Positions 26,342 through 34,738 of a DNA stretch of 64,000 bases are shown in pieces. The number at the start of each line of letters is the position of its first letter. The first letter of the stretch is position 1. Location: NCBI RefSeq assembly GCF_009865135.1, contig NZ_WWGH01000001.1:3100001-3164000 (forward strand), read 5' to 3'. Origin of the DNA: Streptomyces sp. SID8374 (GTDB taxonomy: Bacteria; Actinomycetota; Actinomycetes; Streptomycetales; Streptomycetaceae). A program made the translations under genes and the position numbers. The notes beneath the pieces were generated by a model. The model was not told the DNA's origin. It worked only from the letters and a program-made list of their open reading frames with translations, and did no database searches.

Positions 26342-27127
26342 TCAGAACAGGCTGACCCCCGCCAGCCACCCCCCGTCGATGACGAACGGCTGCCCGGTGA
26401 TGTACGAGGAGTCCTCGGCGGTCAGGAAGAGGGCCAGCGCGGCCACCTCCTCGGGTCGGCCGATCCGCCCCATCGGCACGAGCTTGCGGTAGTACGCGTC
26501 CAGCGCCGCGTCCGACCGGCTCAGATCGGCGTCCGGGTCCAGCAGCGCCGGGTTGCTCATCGCCGTGTCGACGGCCCCCGGGCAGATGGCGTTGACCCGG
26601 ATGCCCTTGCCCGCCAGCTCCACGGCGGCGACCTTGGTCAGCCCGAGGACGGCGTGCTTGGTCGCGGCGTACGCGCCCACCAGCGCCATGCCCGTCAGAC
26701 CGGTGTACGAGGAGGTGTTGACGATCGTCCCGCCGCCCGCCGCCTCGATCTCCGGCGCCACGGCCCTGATCCCGAGGAACGTGCCCGTCAGATTGACCTG
26801 CACCACCTGCTGGAACTCGGCCAGCGGGGTGTTGACCAGCTCGTTGAAGCGGAGGATGCCGGCGTTGTTGATGAGCCCGTCGATCTTCCCGAAGGCCTCC
26901 CGGGCCACGCTGACCGCCTCGGCCCACTCCTCCTCCCGTCCCACGTCCAGCCGCACGAACCGGGCGACCCCCTCCCCCAACTCCTTCGCCAGCGCCTCCC
27001 CTTGCTCCACCAGCACATCGGCGATGACCACCCGCGCGCCCTCCGCCGCGAAGAGCCGCGCCTCCTGCTCGCCCTGCCCGCGCGCCGCCCCGGTGACCAG
27101 GACGACCCGCCCGTCCAGCTTGCCCAT
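26342..27127 (-). CDS. SDR family NAD(P) oxidoreductase (hydroxysteroid dehydrogenase-like)
   Basis: This encodes 261 residues from the ATG at 27127 ([20 protein letters not shown]), with AGGGAG upstream. It has the classical SDR motifs: TGAARGQG cofactor loop, NNAG, catalytic Ser in [13 protein letters not shown] (Tyr/Lys), and an [10 protein letters not shown] segment. The sequence style is that of 3-alpha/20-beta-hydroxysteroid dehydrogenases. The start lies 10 bp after the stop of the upstream LLM gene, so the two form an operon. The likely role is oxidation or reduction of a hydroxyl/keto group in a lipid- or terpene-like compound together with the LLM enzymes. Confidence 0.88.
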   Translation of the reverse strand: MGKLDGRVVLVTGAARGQGEQEARLFAAEGARVVIADVLVEQGEALAKELGEGVARFVRLDVGREEEWAEAVSVAREAFGKIDGLINNAGILRFNELVNTPLAEFQQVVQVNLTGTFLGIRAVAPEIEAAGGGTIVNTSSYTGLTGMALVGAYAATKHAVLGLTKVAAVELAGKGIRVNAICPGAVDTAMSNPALLDPDADLSRSDAALDAYYRKLVPMGRIGRPEEVAALALFLTAEDSSYITGQPFVIDGGWLAGVSLF

Positions 27128-27137
27128 GACGCTCTCC

Positions 27138-28109
27138 CTATGCCGCGAGTAGTGGGGCCACGTCCGCACCGAACGCCGCCATCTGGTCGGTCAGTTCATC
27201 CACGCCACGGCTCCGGAACCGCACCTGGATCTGGTGCACGCCCATCGCCGCGTACTCCCGCAGCGACTCCGCCAGCTCCTCCGGCTTCCCCGCGAGGGTG
27301 CGGCGCCCGACGGACCAGCCGGGCTCACCGACGTACAGCGGTTCCGTGATCGCACCGATGACGATGGGCTCCTGGACGCCCGCCTCCTCCCGCAGGGCGT
27401 GCACCCGGGCGATCTGCGCGGGCAGTTGGTCGCGGGCGTCGCCCTGCGGGAGCCAGCCGTCCCCGCGTACGGCGGCCCTGCGCACGGCGGCGGGCGACGA
27501 GCCGCCCACCCAGACCGGCACCTTCTCCCGTGCGGGGCGCGGCAGTTGACCGAGGCCGGAGAAGGAGAAGCGCTCTCCGGCGAACTCCGGGTACTCCTCC
27601 GGCCCGAGCGCCGCCCGCAGCGCGTCGATGCTCTCGTCCAGCACGCCCCCGCGCCCGTCGAAGTCCGCCCCGACCGCCTCGAATTCCTCCCGTACGTGCC
27701 CGGCCCCGACGCCGAGGATCAGCCGGCCGCCGCTGAGGTGGTCGAGGGTGGCGTACTGCTTGGCGGTGATCAGCGGGTGGCGCAGCCCGACGACGGCGAC
27801 ATGGCTCATCAGGAGCACGCGCTCGGTGACCCCGGCGAGGAACGCGAGCGTGGCGACGGGGTCGTACCAGACCGTGCTCATCCCCTCCGCGAGGCGGCGC
27901 GGGATGGCGATGTGGTCGCAGCTCGCGATGTAGGCGAAGCCACCACGGTCGGCGGCCCTGGCGATGCGGACGAGGTCGGCGGGGACCGCCGCCGCCTCCC
28001 AGGGTTCGGCGTAGATGGCGCTCTGCGACTGGACCGGGAGCTGCATCCCGTACGTCAGCGGCCCGTCGGCTGACGGCAGCGGCGGCAGCGGCGGTGGCGG
28101 TATCGGCAC
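27138..28109 (-). CDS. LLM class F420-dependent oxidoreductase
   Basis: This encodes 323 residues. The GTG at 28109 is preceded by AAGGAGG five bases upstream, which decides the start over frames running to 28187. It is a luciferase-like barrel with YIASCDHIAIPRRLAEGM, VLLMSHVAVVGLRHPLITAK, LDHLSGGRLILGVGAGHVRE and RGDGWLPQG. It belongs to the TIGR03619-like F420 group by general pattern. It is first in an operon with the SDR gene and has a CTGACG-type operator 67 bp upstream. Confidence 0.87.
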   Translation of the reverse strand: MPIPPPPLPPLPSADGPLTYGMQLPVQSQSAIYAEPWEAAAVPADLVRIARAADRGGFAYIASCDHIAIPRRLAEGMSTVWYDPVATLAFLAGVTERVLLMSHVAVVGLRHPLITAKQYATLDHLSGGRLILGVGAGHVREEFEAVGADFDGRGGVLDESIDALRAALGPEEYPEFAGERFSFSGLGQLPRPAREKVPVWVGGSSPAAVRRAAVRGDGWLPQGDARDQLPAQIARVHALREEAGVQEPIVIGAITEPLYVGEPGWSVGRRTLAGKPEELAESLREYAAMGVHQIQVRFRSRGVDELTDQMAAFGADVAPLLAA

Positions 28110-28175
28110 GGCGGCCTCCTTCCCCTTGCGCCCCGGGGCGTTCCCCGCCCCGGGTGACGGCCGCCATCGTCGTAC

Positions 28176-28190
28176 CTGACGGTCCATCAG
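28176..28190. promoter_or_regulatory. Operator site C, CTGACG-GTC-CATCAG
   Basis: This is the third copy of the dyad seen at 26244 and 26307, with one mismatch in the right half. It lies 67 bp upstream of the LLM-SDR operon start at 28109. Confidence 0.6.
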
Positions 28191-28527
28191 ACAAGGGGTG
28201 AGAGTGTCGGCGCCCCCTGCGCGGGCCCCTGGAGAATGTGAATGCGAGGCTCCGGTTGAATGGGCGGGAAATGCGGGCGCACCAGCACCGCCGATTCCCG
28301 AATCCCTTTTCCATGGCGTTGATCACAGGAAAAGCACAGCGTCGGAGAGCAACTGTCCCTTTTGGCTCTCTCTGTCTGGCAGAAGCGGTACCGGGCCGCC
28401 CGTCGCGACGGGGAAATTCCCCCCGTACGCCCATAGGTCCGCCATACCATCACCACAGGCCACCCGCGTGATCCCTACCGCCGGGGCGGCCGCTCCCGTT
28501 CTTCGTCCCGGATCACAAAGGGCTCAT
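28191..28527. other. Intergenic region between divergent units
   Basis: These 337 bp hold no supported gene. They separate the LLM-SDR operon (minus) from the wall-anchored protein gene (plus) and are relatively AT-rich at 28300-28390. A near-palindrome GGGGAAATTCCCC lies at 28410-28422, a possible regulatory site for the plus-strand gene. Confidence 0.45.
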
Positions 28528-29820
28528 GTGAAGATTCGCCGCATTCTCGCCACGGCCGTCGCCGTCGCCGTGACGACGCCTGCCGTCATGCTCTCGGTCA
28601 CGCCCGCGTTCGCCGACACGAAGCCCGGCGCGCAGACGCCGGCCAAGCCGACCGTCAAGGAGCTCGAAAAGGCGGCGGCCGAGGCGCGGAAGGCGTACGA
28701 CGAAGCCTTCGCGGCCGAGAAGACCGCCTACCAGGCCGTGGAGGACGCGGTCTCCGACACCGCGCCCCTCACCGTGGCGGCCAAGGCCGCCCGGAAGGCC
28801 GCGGACGACGCCGCCACCGCGAAGTACACCGCCGACCAGGCGGTCACGGACGCGCAGGCGGCGCTGGACGCCCTGACCGAGGAGGCCACCGAGGCGGAGA
28901 GGACCGCCGCGGAGAAGACCCTCGCCGATGCCAAGACGGCCGCCGAGGCCGCGGCGACGACCGCGACCACCGCCGAGGCCGACGCCAAGGCCGCCCTCAA
29001 GCTCTCGGACGACGCGAAGGTCGAGGCGTTCAGGGCCCTCAGCAAGGCACAGGACGCCACGAAGAAGGCGCTCGCCGCCTCCACGGCCGCCGACGCGGCC
29101 CTGGAGCGCGCCAAGAAGGAAGAGGAGGAGAACCCGGGCGGCGGGGAGTGCGCCGACGAGCCCGGCCTCACCACGGTCGTGAAGGGCTTCCCCTCCAAGG
29201 TCACCGCCGGGACCAAGACCGCCTTCTCGGTCCGGGTGGCCAACGGCAGCGACAAGGACATGGACAAGGTCCTCACGTACGCGAGCGTCCACGCGACCGA
29301 CAAGAGCGGCTCCAAGGACATCGCCAAGTACCTGAAGCTGAAGTGGTCGACCGAGAAGTCCCCGAAGTGGAAGACCGTCGACGGCGACCTCTACATCGAC
29401 GCCATCGGCGCGCTGAAGCCCGGCGAGCAGGCGGACATCAAGCTGCGCCTGGACGTCGACGCCAAGACGCCGGCCGGGCAGGGCCTCACCTTCATCGCGG
29501 GTGACTACTTCAACAAGGACGGCTCCTGCGGCCTGACGCCGGACGCGGCCGTCAACGAGTTCGACATCAAGGCGGCGGCCGGCAAGCCCGGCGCCGAGCC
29601 GACCCCCACGCCCAGCACCAGCACCCCGGCCGCGGGCTCCGGGGTCACCCCGCAGGGCTCGGGTTCGAGCGTCCCGGTGAACACCGCGGGCGGCACCCTC
29701 GCCGCGACCGGCTCCTCCGACGCCACCACGCAGCTCGCCCTGGCGAGCGGCGCGGCCCTGGCGCTCGGCGCCGGCGCGATGTTCGTGGTGCGCCGCCGCA
29801 AGGTGGGCTCCGACGCCTGA
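28528..29820 (+). CDS. Secreted coiled-coil protein with LAATG sortase signal
   Basis: This encodes 430 residues. The GTG at 28528 opens a signal peptide (VKIRRILATAVAVAVTTPAV) cleaved near AFADTK; an in-frame extension to 28198 has no sensible N-terminus. Residues of about 40-200 are Ala/Lys/Glu-rich with heptad spacing, a long coiled coil. A beta-rich domain follows (about 215-355, ECADEPGLTTVVKGFPSKVT, with one likely disulfide). Then come a Pro/Thr/Ser linker, GTLAATGSSD, a hydrophobic helix and an RRRK tail. LAxTG is the class E sortase signal used by Streptomyces, so the protein is probably covalently wall-anchored. No sortase gene is nearby. Confidence 0.88.
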   Translation: MKIRRILATAVAVAVTTPAVMLSVTPAFADTKPGAQTPAKPTVKELEKAAAEARKAYDEAFAAEKTAYQAVEDAVSDTAPLTVAAKAARKAADDAATAKYTADQAVTDAQAALDALTEEATEAERTAAEKTLADAKTAAEAAATTATTAEADAKAALKLSDDAKVEAFRALSKAQDATKKALAASTAADAALERAKKEEEENPGGGECADEPGLTTVVKGFPSKVTAGTKTAFSVRVANGSDKDMDKVLTYASVHATDKSGSKDIAKYLKLKWSTEKSPKWKTVDGDLYIDAIGALKPGEQADIKLRLDVDAKTPAGQGLTFIAGDYFNKDGSCGLTPDAAVNEFDIKAAAGKPGAEPTPTPSTSTPAAGSGVTPQGSGSSVPVNTAGGTLAATGSSDATTQLALASGAALALGAGAMFVVRRRKVGSDA

Positions 29821-29839
29821 GGCGTACGAGTGTGACGGC

Positions 29840-29874
29840 AAGGGGCTCCACCGCGTGCTGCGGCGGGGCCCCTT
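29840..29874 (+). terminator. Terminator hairpin
   Basis: AAGGGGC at 29840-29846 pairs with GCCCCTT at 29868-29874, with further inner CCGC/GCGG pairing. It follows the wall-anchored protein stop by 19 bp. Confidence 0.65.
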
Positions 29875-29915
29875 CGGCGTACGCCCCTGCCCTGCGGCTA
29901 GGGACTGCCCGACGG

Positions 29916-30116
29916 CTAGCGCTCGGCGACGCCTCCGAGCACCACCAGCACCAGGAACAGCAGCAACACCACGATCGGACAGCCTCCGCAGCCCGAGCTG
30001 GTCAGGGCGTCGAGGCGGTCCTTGCGCCCCTCGTACCGCACCAGCAGGGCTATGAGTCCGCCGATGAGCAGCAACGGCATGATGACGTCGCCGGAGATTC
30101 CCCCGTTGAGCAACAT
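29916..30116 (-). CDS. Small hydrophobic membrane protein
   Basis: This encodes about 66 residues, with alternative starts at 30116 and 30125. Two hydrophobic helices are present (ISGDVIMPLLLIGGLIALLV and PIVVLLLFLVLVVLGGVAE), separated by a charged loop RYEGRKDRLDALTSSGCGGC. No strong ribosome site is visible, and the longer in-frame extension to 30362 has poor composition. The fold is believable for a small streptomycete membrane protein of unknown function. Confidence 0.45.
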   Translation of the reverse strand: MLLNGGISGDVIMPLLLIGGLIALLVRYEGRKDRLDALTSSGCGGCPIVVLLLFLVLVVLGGVAER

Positions 30117-30376
30117 GCCGCGCATGCCAGGGGCCGGTGCACCAGGACGACAGAACCGCTGTGCAGGGGCATGCTGGGTGGGGCGCCCCTCAGGACAGAT
30201 CGGCGGCCACGGCCTTGCGTGGCCCACCAACAGGGCTGCCACCCATGGGGGTTGACGCGCCTGCCGACTCCCCCTAGCTTGCTCACCCATGTGAACGACG
30301 TCCACGATACTGATGACGATGCTGCCGAGGGCGAGAGCCGGTCGGACCCCGGCACTCCGCACCGAGGAGACCCCGC

Positions 30377-31186
30377 ATGCCCGCCCCCCGCACCATCCTG
30401 CTGACCGGCGCCGCCGGTGGCCTGGGCACCCTGATGCGGGGCCTGCTGCCCGCGTACGGATACGAGCTACGGCTCCTCGACCTGGCCCCGGTCGAGGGCG
30501 AACCGACCGCCATCACAGCCGACTTGACAGACCGAAAGGCGCTGCGCGAGGCCGTACGCGGGGTGGATGCGGTGATCCACCTGGCGGGCATCTCCCTGGA
30601 ATCGACCTTCGACAAGATCCTGCGCGCGAACATCGAGGGCACGTACAACCTCTACGAGGCGGCGCGCGAGGAGGGCGTCACCCGCATCGTGTTCGCATCC
30701 TCGAACCACGCGATCGGCTACACCCCGCGCCCGCACCCCGGCGACCCGCTGATCCCGATCGACACCCCGCGCCGCCCGGACACCTTCTACGGCCTGTCGA
30801 AGTCGTTCGGCGAGGACCTGGCGCAGCTCTACTGGGACAAGCACGGCCTGGAGACGGTGTCGGTCCGGATCGGCTCCTGCTTCCCGGAGCCCACCTCCGT
30901 ACGGATGCTGTCGGTCTGGATGAGCCCGGCCGACGGGGCGCGCCTGTTCCACGCGGCGCTGACCGCCGATGCGGTAGGCCACACGGTGGTCTACGGCTCA
31001 TCGGCCAACACCCGCCTGTGGTGGGACCTTTCGACGGCCCGGGCACTGGGCTACGACCCGCAGGACGACTCGGAGCCGTACGCGGCGAAGCTGGTGGCCG
31101 AACAGGGCGAACTGGACCCGGCGAACCCGGCACACGCGGGGGTGGGCGGCCACTTCATCACCGACCCGCCGACCTGGCCGCACTGA
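30377..31186 (+). CDS. NAD-dependent uronate dehydrogenase-like epimerase/dehydratase family protein
   Basis: This encodes 269 residues. The ATG at 30377 has GAGGAG seven bases upstream. It is an extended SDR: LLTGAAGGLGTLMRGLL (NAD binding), catalytic Ser in VFASSNHAIGY, and Tyr/Lys in FYGLSKSFGE. SVRIGSCFPEPTSVRMLSVW and a WWDLS segment match the pattern of bacterial uronate dehydrogenases. These oxidise galacturonate or glucuronate to the aldarolactone in the cytoplasm. The secreted GH43 gene downstream fits plant polysaccharide use. The family is fairly sure; the exact substrate is inferred. Confidence 0.8.
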   Translation: MPAPRTILLTGAAGGLGTLMRGLLPAYGYELRLLDLAPVEGEPTAITADLTDRKALREAVRGVDAVIHLAGISLESTFDKILRANIEGTYNLYEAAREEGVTRIVFASSNHAIGYTPRPHPGDPLIPIDTPRRPDTFYGLSKSFGEDLAQLYWDKHGLETVSVRIGSCFPEPTSVRMLSVWMSPADGARLFHAALTADAVGHTVVYGSSANTRLWWDLSTARALGYDPQDDSEPYAAKLVAEQGELDPANPAHAGVGGHFITDPPTWPH

Positions 31187-31249
31187 GCCGGAGCACAACA
31201 CCATTCCCTGCACGGCCCGTTGACACCTCGGCCCCCCGGCGGGATGCTG

Positions 31250-31263
31250 CGAGAGCGCTCTTC
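31250..31263. promoter_or_regulatory. LacI-family-type operator CGAGAGCGCTCTTC
   Basis: The core GAGCGCTC, within the 10-bp palindrome AGAGCGCTCT, resembles sugar-responsive LacI-family boxes of Streptomyces such as the CebR site. It is about 130 bp upstream of the secreted GH43 gene, in a gap with no other gene. Confidence 0.5.
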
Positions 31264-31394
31264 CATCGATGTAAACCCCACCTGGCCGAGCGCACCGGAC
31301 AGGGCCGCCCTCACCCCCACAGCCTCCGCCCCCTCACGCGCCCGGCCCGAGCACCACACACCCCCCGGAGGCGCACGAGGGAGCGAGTCAACCG

Positions 31395-32492
31395 ATGAGA
31401 CTGTTCCGCCGCTCTTCCGCGGGCGCCCTGGCACTGGCCGGCGCCCTCACCGCGACCTTGCTCCTGTCCACCCCCACCACGGCCCAAGGCACCCCAACCA
31501 CAGCAGAGTTGACCCCGCAGGGCCGGACGAGCCTGCGTGCGGCCGACCCGAGCGTCCTGCGGGTGGGCAGCACATACGTAGGCGTCCAGTCGACCGGCGG
31601 AGGCATCGCCGTACGCCAGGCGTCATCGACGGACGGCCTGGCCACGGCCCCCGCCCGCCAGGTCTGGTCGGACACCCGCGGCCGGGGCGAGGTCTGGGCC
31701 CCGGAGATCGTGATGGACGGCGGCAGGTACTACATCTACTTCACGGCGGGCCGAGGCTCGGCGCACCGAATGTTCGTGATCAGTTCCGGAAGCCCCGACA
31801 GCGGCTACGGCGCCGAGACACAACTCGCCCTGCCGGACGACAAGTGGGCGATCGACGGCACCCTGTTCACGTTCAACGGCCAGCGCTGGTTCGTCTGGTC
31901 GGGCTGGGCGGGCGACACGAACGTGGAGCAGAACCTCTACATCGCCCGCATGAGCAGCCCGACGCAGCCCACGGGCGCGCGCCACATCATCTCCCAGCCA
32001 CGCGAGAGCTGGGAGCGGGTGGTGGGCAACCCGTACATCAACGAGAGCCCGGAGGCCATCAAGGACCCCAACGGCCAGCTGCACATCGTGTACTCGGCCA
32101 ACGGCAGCTGGAGCGAGCAGTACTGCCTGGCGGACCTGCGGCTGCGGGCGGGCGGCGACCCCACGAACGTATGGGACTGGTACAAGTCGAACGGCTGCCT
32201 CTTCGGCTCCAACCGGTCGACGATGATGGCGGGTTGGGACCCGACGCTGTACGTGAACGGTCCCGGCCACCACACGTTCGTGCTGCTGCACGGCGACATC
32301 AACACCAGCCCACCGGCAGGCCCGAGGTTCCCGTCGATGTTCCACGCGGTCCCGAAGGGCACCCCGTACGAGTGGGCGAACCGCCACTGGTACACGGGCA
32401 CGTTCGCGTGGTGGGGGAACACGACGTACTCGCGTGCCAACGTTCCGGGGCCTAACGCGGATACGGGGTGGAGCTTGAAGTTCTTCGAGTGA
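31395..32492 (+). CDS. Secreted glycoside hydrolase family 43-like protein
   Basis: This encodes 365 residues from the ATG at 31395, with a signal peptide (MRLFRRSSAGALALAGALTA) ending near TTAQGT. The five-bladed propeller of GH43 is indicated by DPSVLRVGSTYVGVQST (general base Asp), EVWAPEIVMDGGRYYIYFTA, DDKWAIDGTLFTF (pKa-modulating Asp) and NPYINESPEAIKDPNGQLHI (general acid Glu). Members act on arabinans, xylans or galactans. A LacI-type box upstream and a uronate-dehydrogenase-like gene just before it suggest a plant cell-wall sugar response. Confidence 0.85.
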   Translation: MRLFRRSSAGALALAGALTATLLLSTPTTAQGTPTTAELTPQGRTSLRAADPSVLRVGSTYVGVQSTGGGIAVRQASSTDGLATAPARQVWSDTRGRGEVWAPEIVMDGGRYYIYFTAGRGSAHRMFVISSGSPDSGYGAETQLALPDDKWAIDGTLFTFNGQRWFVWSGWAGDTNVEQNLYIARMSSPTQPTGARHIISQPRESWERVVGNPYINESPEAIKDPNGQLHIVYSANGSWSEQYCLADLRLRAGGDPTNVWDWYKSNGCLFGSNRSTMMAGWDPTLYVNGPGHHTFVLLHGDINTSPPAGPRFPSMFHAVPKGTPYEWANRHWYTGTFAWWGNTTYSRANVPGPNADTGWSLKFFE

Positions 32493-32714
32493 GGGGGCGG
32501 AGACCGCCCGGGCGCGCCAAGGCACTCCACCCGCTCCGGGCTCTCGTCACCGAGGCCTCAGGTTTCCCCTCACGGAGAGATGCATGAAGGCGTCAAGCCA
32601 TGCCAGGGGTGACCGTTTGTTGATCCGAAAGGGCGATGCCGCGTAGGCGCCGCAAGGCCGTCCGTGCAGAGCGGCGGCGGCCACGACGGCAGTACCCGGT
32701 CCTGAGGGCCCGGG

Positions 32715-32858
32715 GTGTCTCCGCCCGGAGCCAGGAAGGACTTGGGCCGGCTGATCGCCCGCCTCGACGAGGAATTCGAGCGCCGCACCTTGCCGGATCC
32801 CGAAAACGTCGAGTGGGCGACCGACGATTGGTGGTGGACCGGAATGCGCGAACGCTGA
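32715..32858 (+). CDS. Small ORF of 47 codons, possible gene remnant
   Basis: A GTG at 32715 with GAGGG six bases upstream opens a 47-residue frame with strong third-position GC. It includes LGRLIARLDEEFERRTLPDP and ends WATDDWWWTGMRER. The helical, acidic then Trp-rich sequence looks protein-like rather than random. It may be a genuine small protein or the 3' remnant of a larger gene. It is not long enough to assign. Confidence 0.4.
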   Translation: MSPPGARKDLGRLIARLDEEFERRTLPDPENVEWATDDWWWTGMRER

Positions 32859-32967
32859 ACCGACCGAGAACTGACAGCACTCGGTCCGATCAGGACCCGG
32901 CCGACATCTCATGGCGGGCGGATATCCCATGGCGGGCCGGCCTCCGGACCGGGCAGAGTTCCGTGTG

Positions 32968-34194
32968 ATGAACGACGAGAATCCGATGCCGTACGCCCAC
33001 CCCGACTCCACCGAGGGCCTGCTGCAACGTGGCCGTGGCCTGGGCGCGGTGCGGGCGCTCCAGGACCCTGGTGGATCCGCCGTGTTCGTGTACGACGGGA
33101 TCCGCCGTGACTGGCGGTGGGACGGGACGGACGATCGGTCGCTGTACCTGGCGCGGCTGGTCCGGGACATGGAGCTGTCCGTCGCACCGGTCGTGGCCAT
33201 GCTGGAGGGTGACGAGGAAGCTTGCTCGCGGGCTTGCGAGGTGCTGGAGCTGCTGGCTCTCGCCGGCTCGGGCGAAGCCAGGGAGGGGCTTCGGGCGTAC
33301 ATCCGGGAAGGCGAGCACTGGATCCGCGTACTGGAGTCGGTGGCAGCCGCCTGGCCGCCGGAGTGGTGGGAGGACCTCCGTGACACCGCACACACCCGGA
33401 TCGGCGCGGAGGCGGAGCTTCCGGACTCCGCCGAGCCGTGGACACGGTTCGGGGTCAGGGCCCAGAGCCGCACTTCCCTCCTTGCGCGGCCGTCACTGGC
33501 CGGGCTGAGCACGGCAGAGCTTCTCGCCCTGCTCGCCGACGGCCGTACGGAAAACGCCACGAAGACCGACGCGCTGCGTGCACTGAACGGCCGGGAGCCT
33601 GCTGAGGGGCTGATCCCGCTGGTCCCCCTGCTGGGCACGCCGTGCGGCCACCGCCCCCTGCCCTTGCTGAGGCGCGCTGTCGAGCGCCTGGGCGTCCTCG
33701 CCGTCCCGGCGGCGCGCGACTGGGCACGGGACGACTGCCCCTGGCTGGCCCGGCTGGGTGCGTACATCCTGGCCGAGCAACCCGGCCCTGACGGGCTTCC
33801 GGGGCTCATCGACGAACTCGTCGAACAGTGGACGGAACAGTCCTGGTGCGGCCCCGACCGGACGGCGCGGCGCCTGGCCCGGTTCGGCCCCGACGCCGCC
33901 GAGGCTGTGCCCTACCTGCGGCGCTTCTGGCTGCACACCCCGCACTCGTACGAGCGGACCGCGTACCTGGAGGCGCGGGCCACGATCGACCGGGGCGGCC
34001 TGGCCTCGGTGTACACCGAGGCCCTCTGGGACTGCGAGGAGAGGACGCGGCTGCTGGGGGTCGCCTCGGCGCCCGCGAGCCCGGAGGTCCTGGGACGGAT
34101 CGCCGTACTGCGCGATGACCCGATGGAGACACCCGAGGTCCGCGCTGCGGCCGGGGCACGGCTGGTCACCGCGACCGGCCCGCGCCTGCCCTGA
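32968..34194 (+). CDS. HEAT-repeat-like hypothetical protein
   Basis: This encodes 408 residues. The ATG at 32968 (MNDENPMPYAHPDSTEGLLQ) is preferred to an in-frame ATG at 32911. The protein is almost wholly alpha-helical, with recurring helix pairs rich in Leu/Ala/Arg (AACRxCEVLELLALAGSGEA-like, ALRALNGREPAEGLIPLVPL, TARRLARFGPDAAEAVPYLR). This pattern suggests HEAT or Armadillo-type repeats for protein binding. No signal, membrane helix or catalytic motif is visible, and the neighbours give no functional hint. Confidence 0.7.
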   Translation: MNDENPMPYAHPDSTEGLLQRGRGLGAVRALQDPGGSAVFVYDGIRRDWRWDGTDDRSLYLARLVRDMELSVAPVVAMLEGDEEACSRACEVLELLALAGSGEAREGLRAYIREGEHWIRVLESVAAAWPPEWWEDLRDTAHTRIGAEAELPDSAEPWTRFGVRAQSRTSLLARPSLAGLSTAELLALLADGRTENATKTDALRALNGREPAEGLIPLVPLLGTPCGHRPLPLLRRAVERLGVLAVPAARDWARDDCPWLARLGAYILAEQPGPDGLPGLIDELVEQWTEQSWCGPDRTARRLARFGPDAAEAVPYLRRFWLHTPHSYERTAYLEARATIDRGGLASVYTEALWDCEERTRLLGVASAPASPEVLGRIAVLRDDPMETPEVRAAAGARLVTATGPRLP

Positions 34195-34306
34195 ACTGCC
34201 TGCCCCCGTTCGCGGTGTTCCGCATCCTCCGATCGAGAGCGTCCCGATCACCGATGGGGCGCATTACGCTGCCGCCACAGAAGCCCCCGGAGCACAGGGA
34301 AGCACG

Positions 34307-34651
34307 ATGGACGACGAACCTCTGTCGGACTGGGCGGAGCGCCGCAGCGCGAAGATCGGACGGCTCCGAGCCGTGCCACTCGTCTCCGGCGAAGGCCCGA
34401 AGGCCTCACACCTCAACCCGGACGCACCCCGGCCGTCCAGCGCTGGAACGGATACGCCTGGGAGCCGTACGGGACCGCGGCGCCTGGCCGAGACCCAGCG
34501 CCTCCCGCACCCGCACGTCGAGGAACCGCCGCCGGTGACGGCCCCGCGGGCTCAGCCAATGCGGGCGGGGCGGGGCAGGCACCGTAAGCCCCGGCCGGGG
34601 GAATGGCTGATCGGAGGCGGAGATCAGCCCACCCCCGGCTCTGGGCCCTGA
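34307..34651 (+). CDS. DUF6087-like small protein, probable internal frame disruption
   Basis: The frame encodes 114 residues from the ATG at 34307, with AGGGA eight bases upstream. The N-terminus (MDDEPLSDWAERRSAKIGRL, then KASHLNPDAPR) and the C-terminus (ETQRLPHPHVEEP, RAGRGRHRKP) look like a Streptomyces family I recall as DUF6087. The middle expected for that family, VQRWNGYAWEPYGTAA, is present but in another frame at about 34434-34480. Two compensating indels, near 34430 and near 34480, would explain this. Either the protein carries a scrambled 16-residue core or the sequence has two errors. Function is unknown. Confidence 0.55.
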   Translation: MDDEPLSDWAERRSAKIGRLRAVPLVSGEGPKASHLNPDAPRPSSAGTDTPGSRTGPRRLAETQRLPHPHVEEPPPVTAPRAQPMRAGRGRHRKPRPGEWLIGGGDQPTPGSGP

Positions 34652-34683
34652 CTGGCTGACCAAGACACAGCGGAGCGGTACGG

Positions 34684-34724
34684 ATATATTCGATCATGTA
34701 TATTTGCACATAGGAGCTTATACA
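34684..34724. promoter_or_regulatory. AT-rich promoter/operator of the VapBC pair
   Basis: This is a markedly AT-rich 41 bp. TGTATA at 34697-34702 and TATACA at 34719-34724 form an inverted repeat, and ATATA/TATAT half-sites precede it. The ribosome site GGAGG follows at 34729. Type II antitoxins usually bind such repeats to autorepress the operon. Confidence 0.6.
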
Positions 34725-34738
34725 TTACGGAGGCGAGC

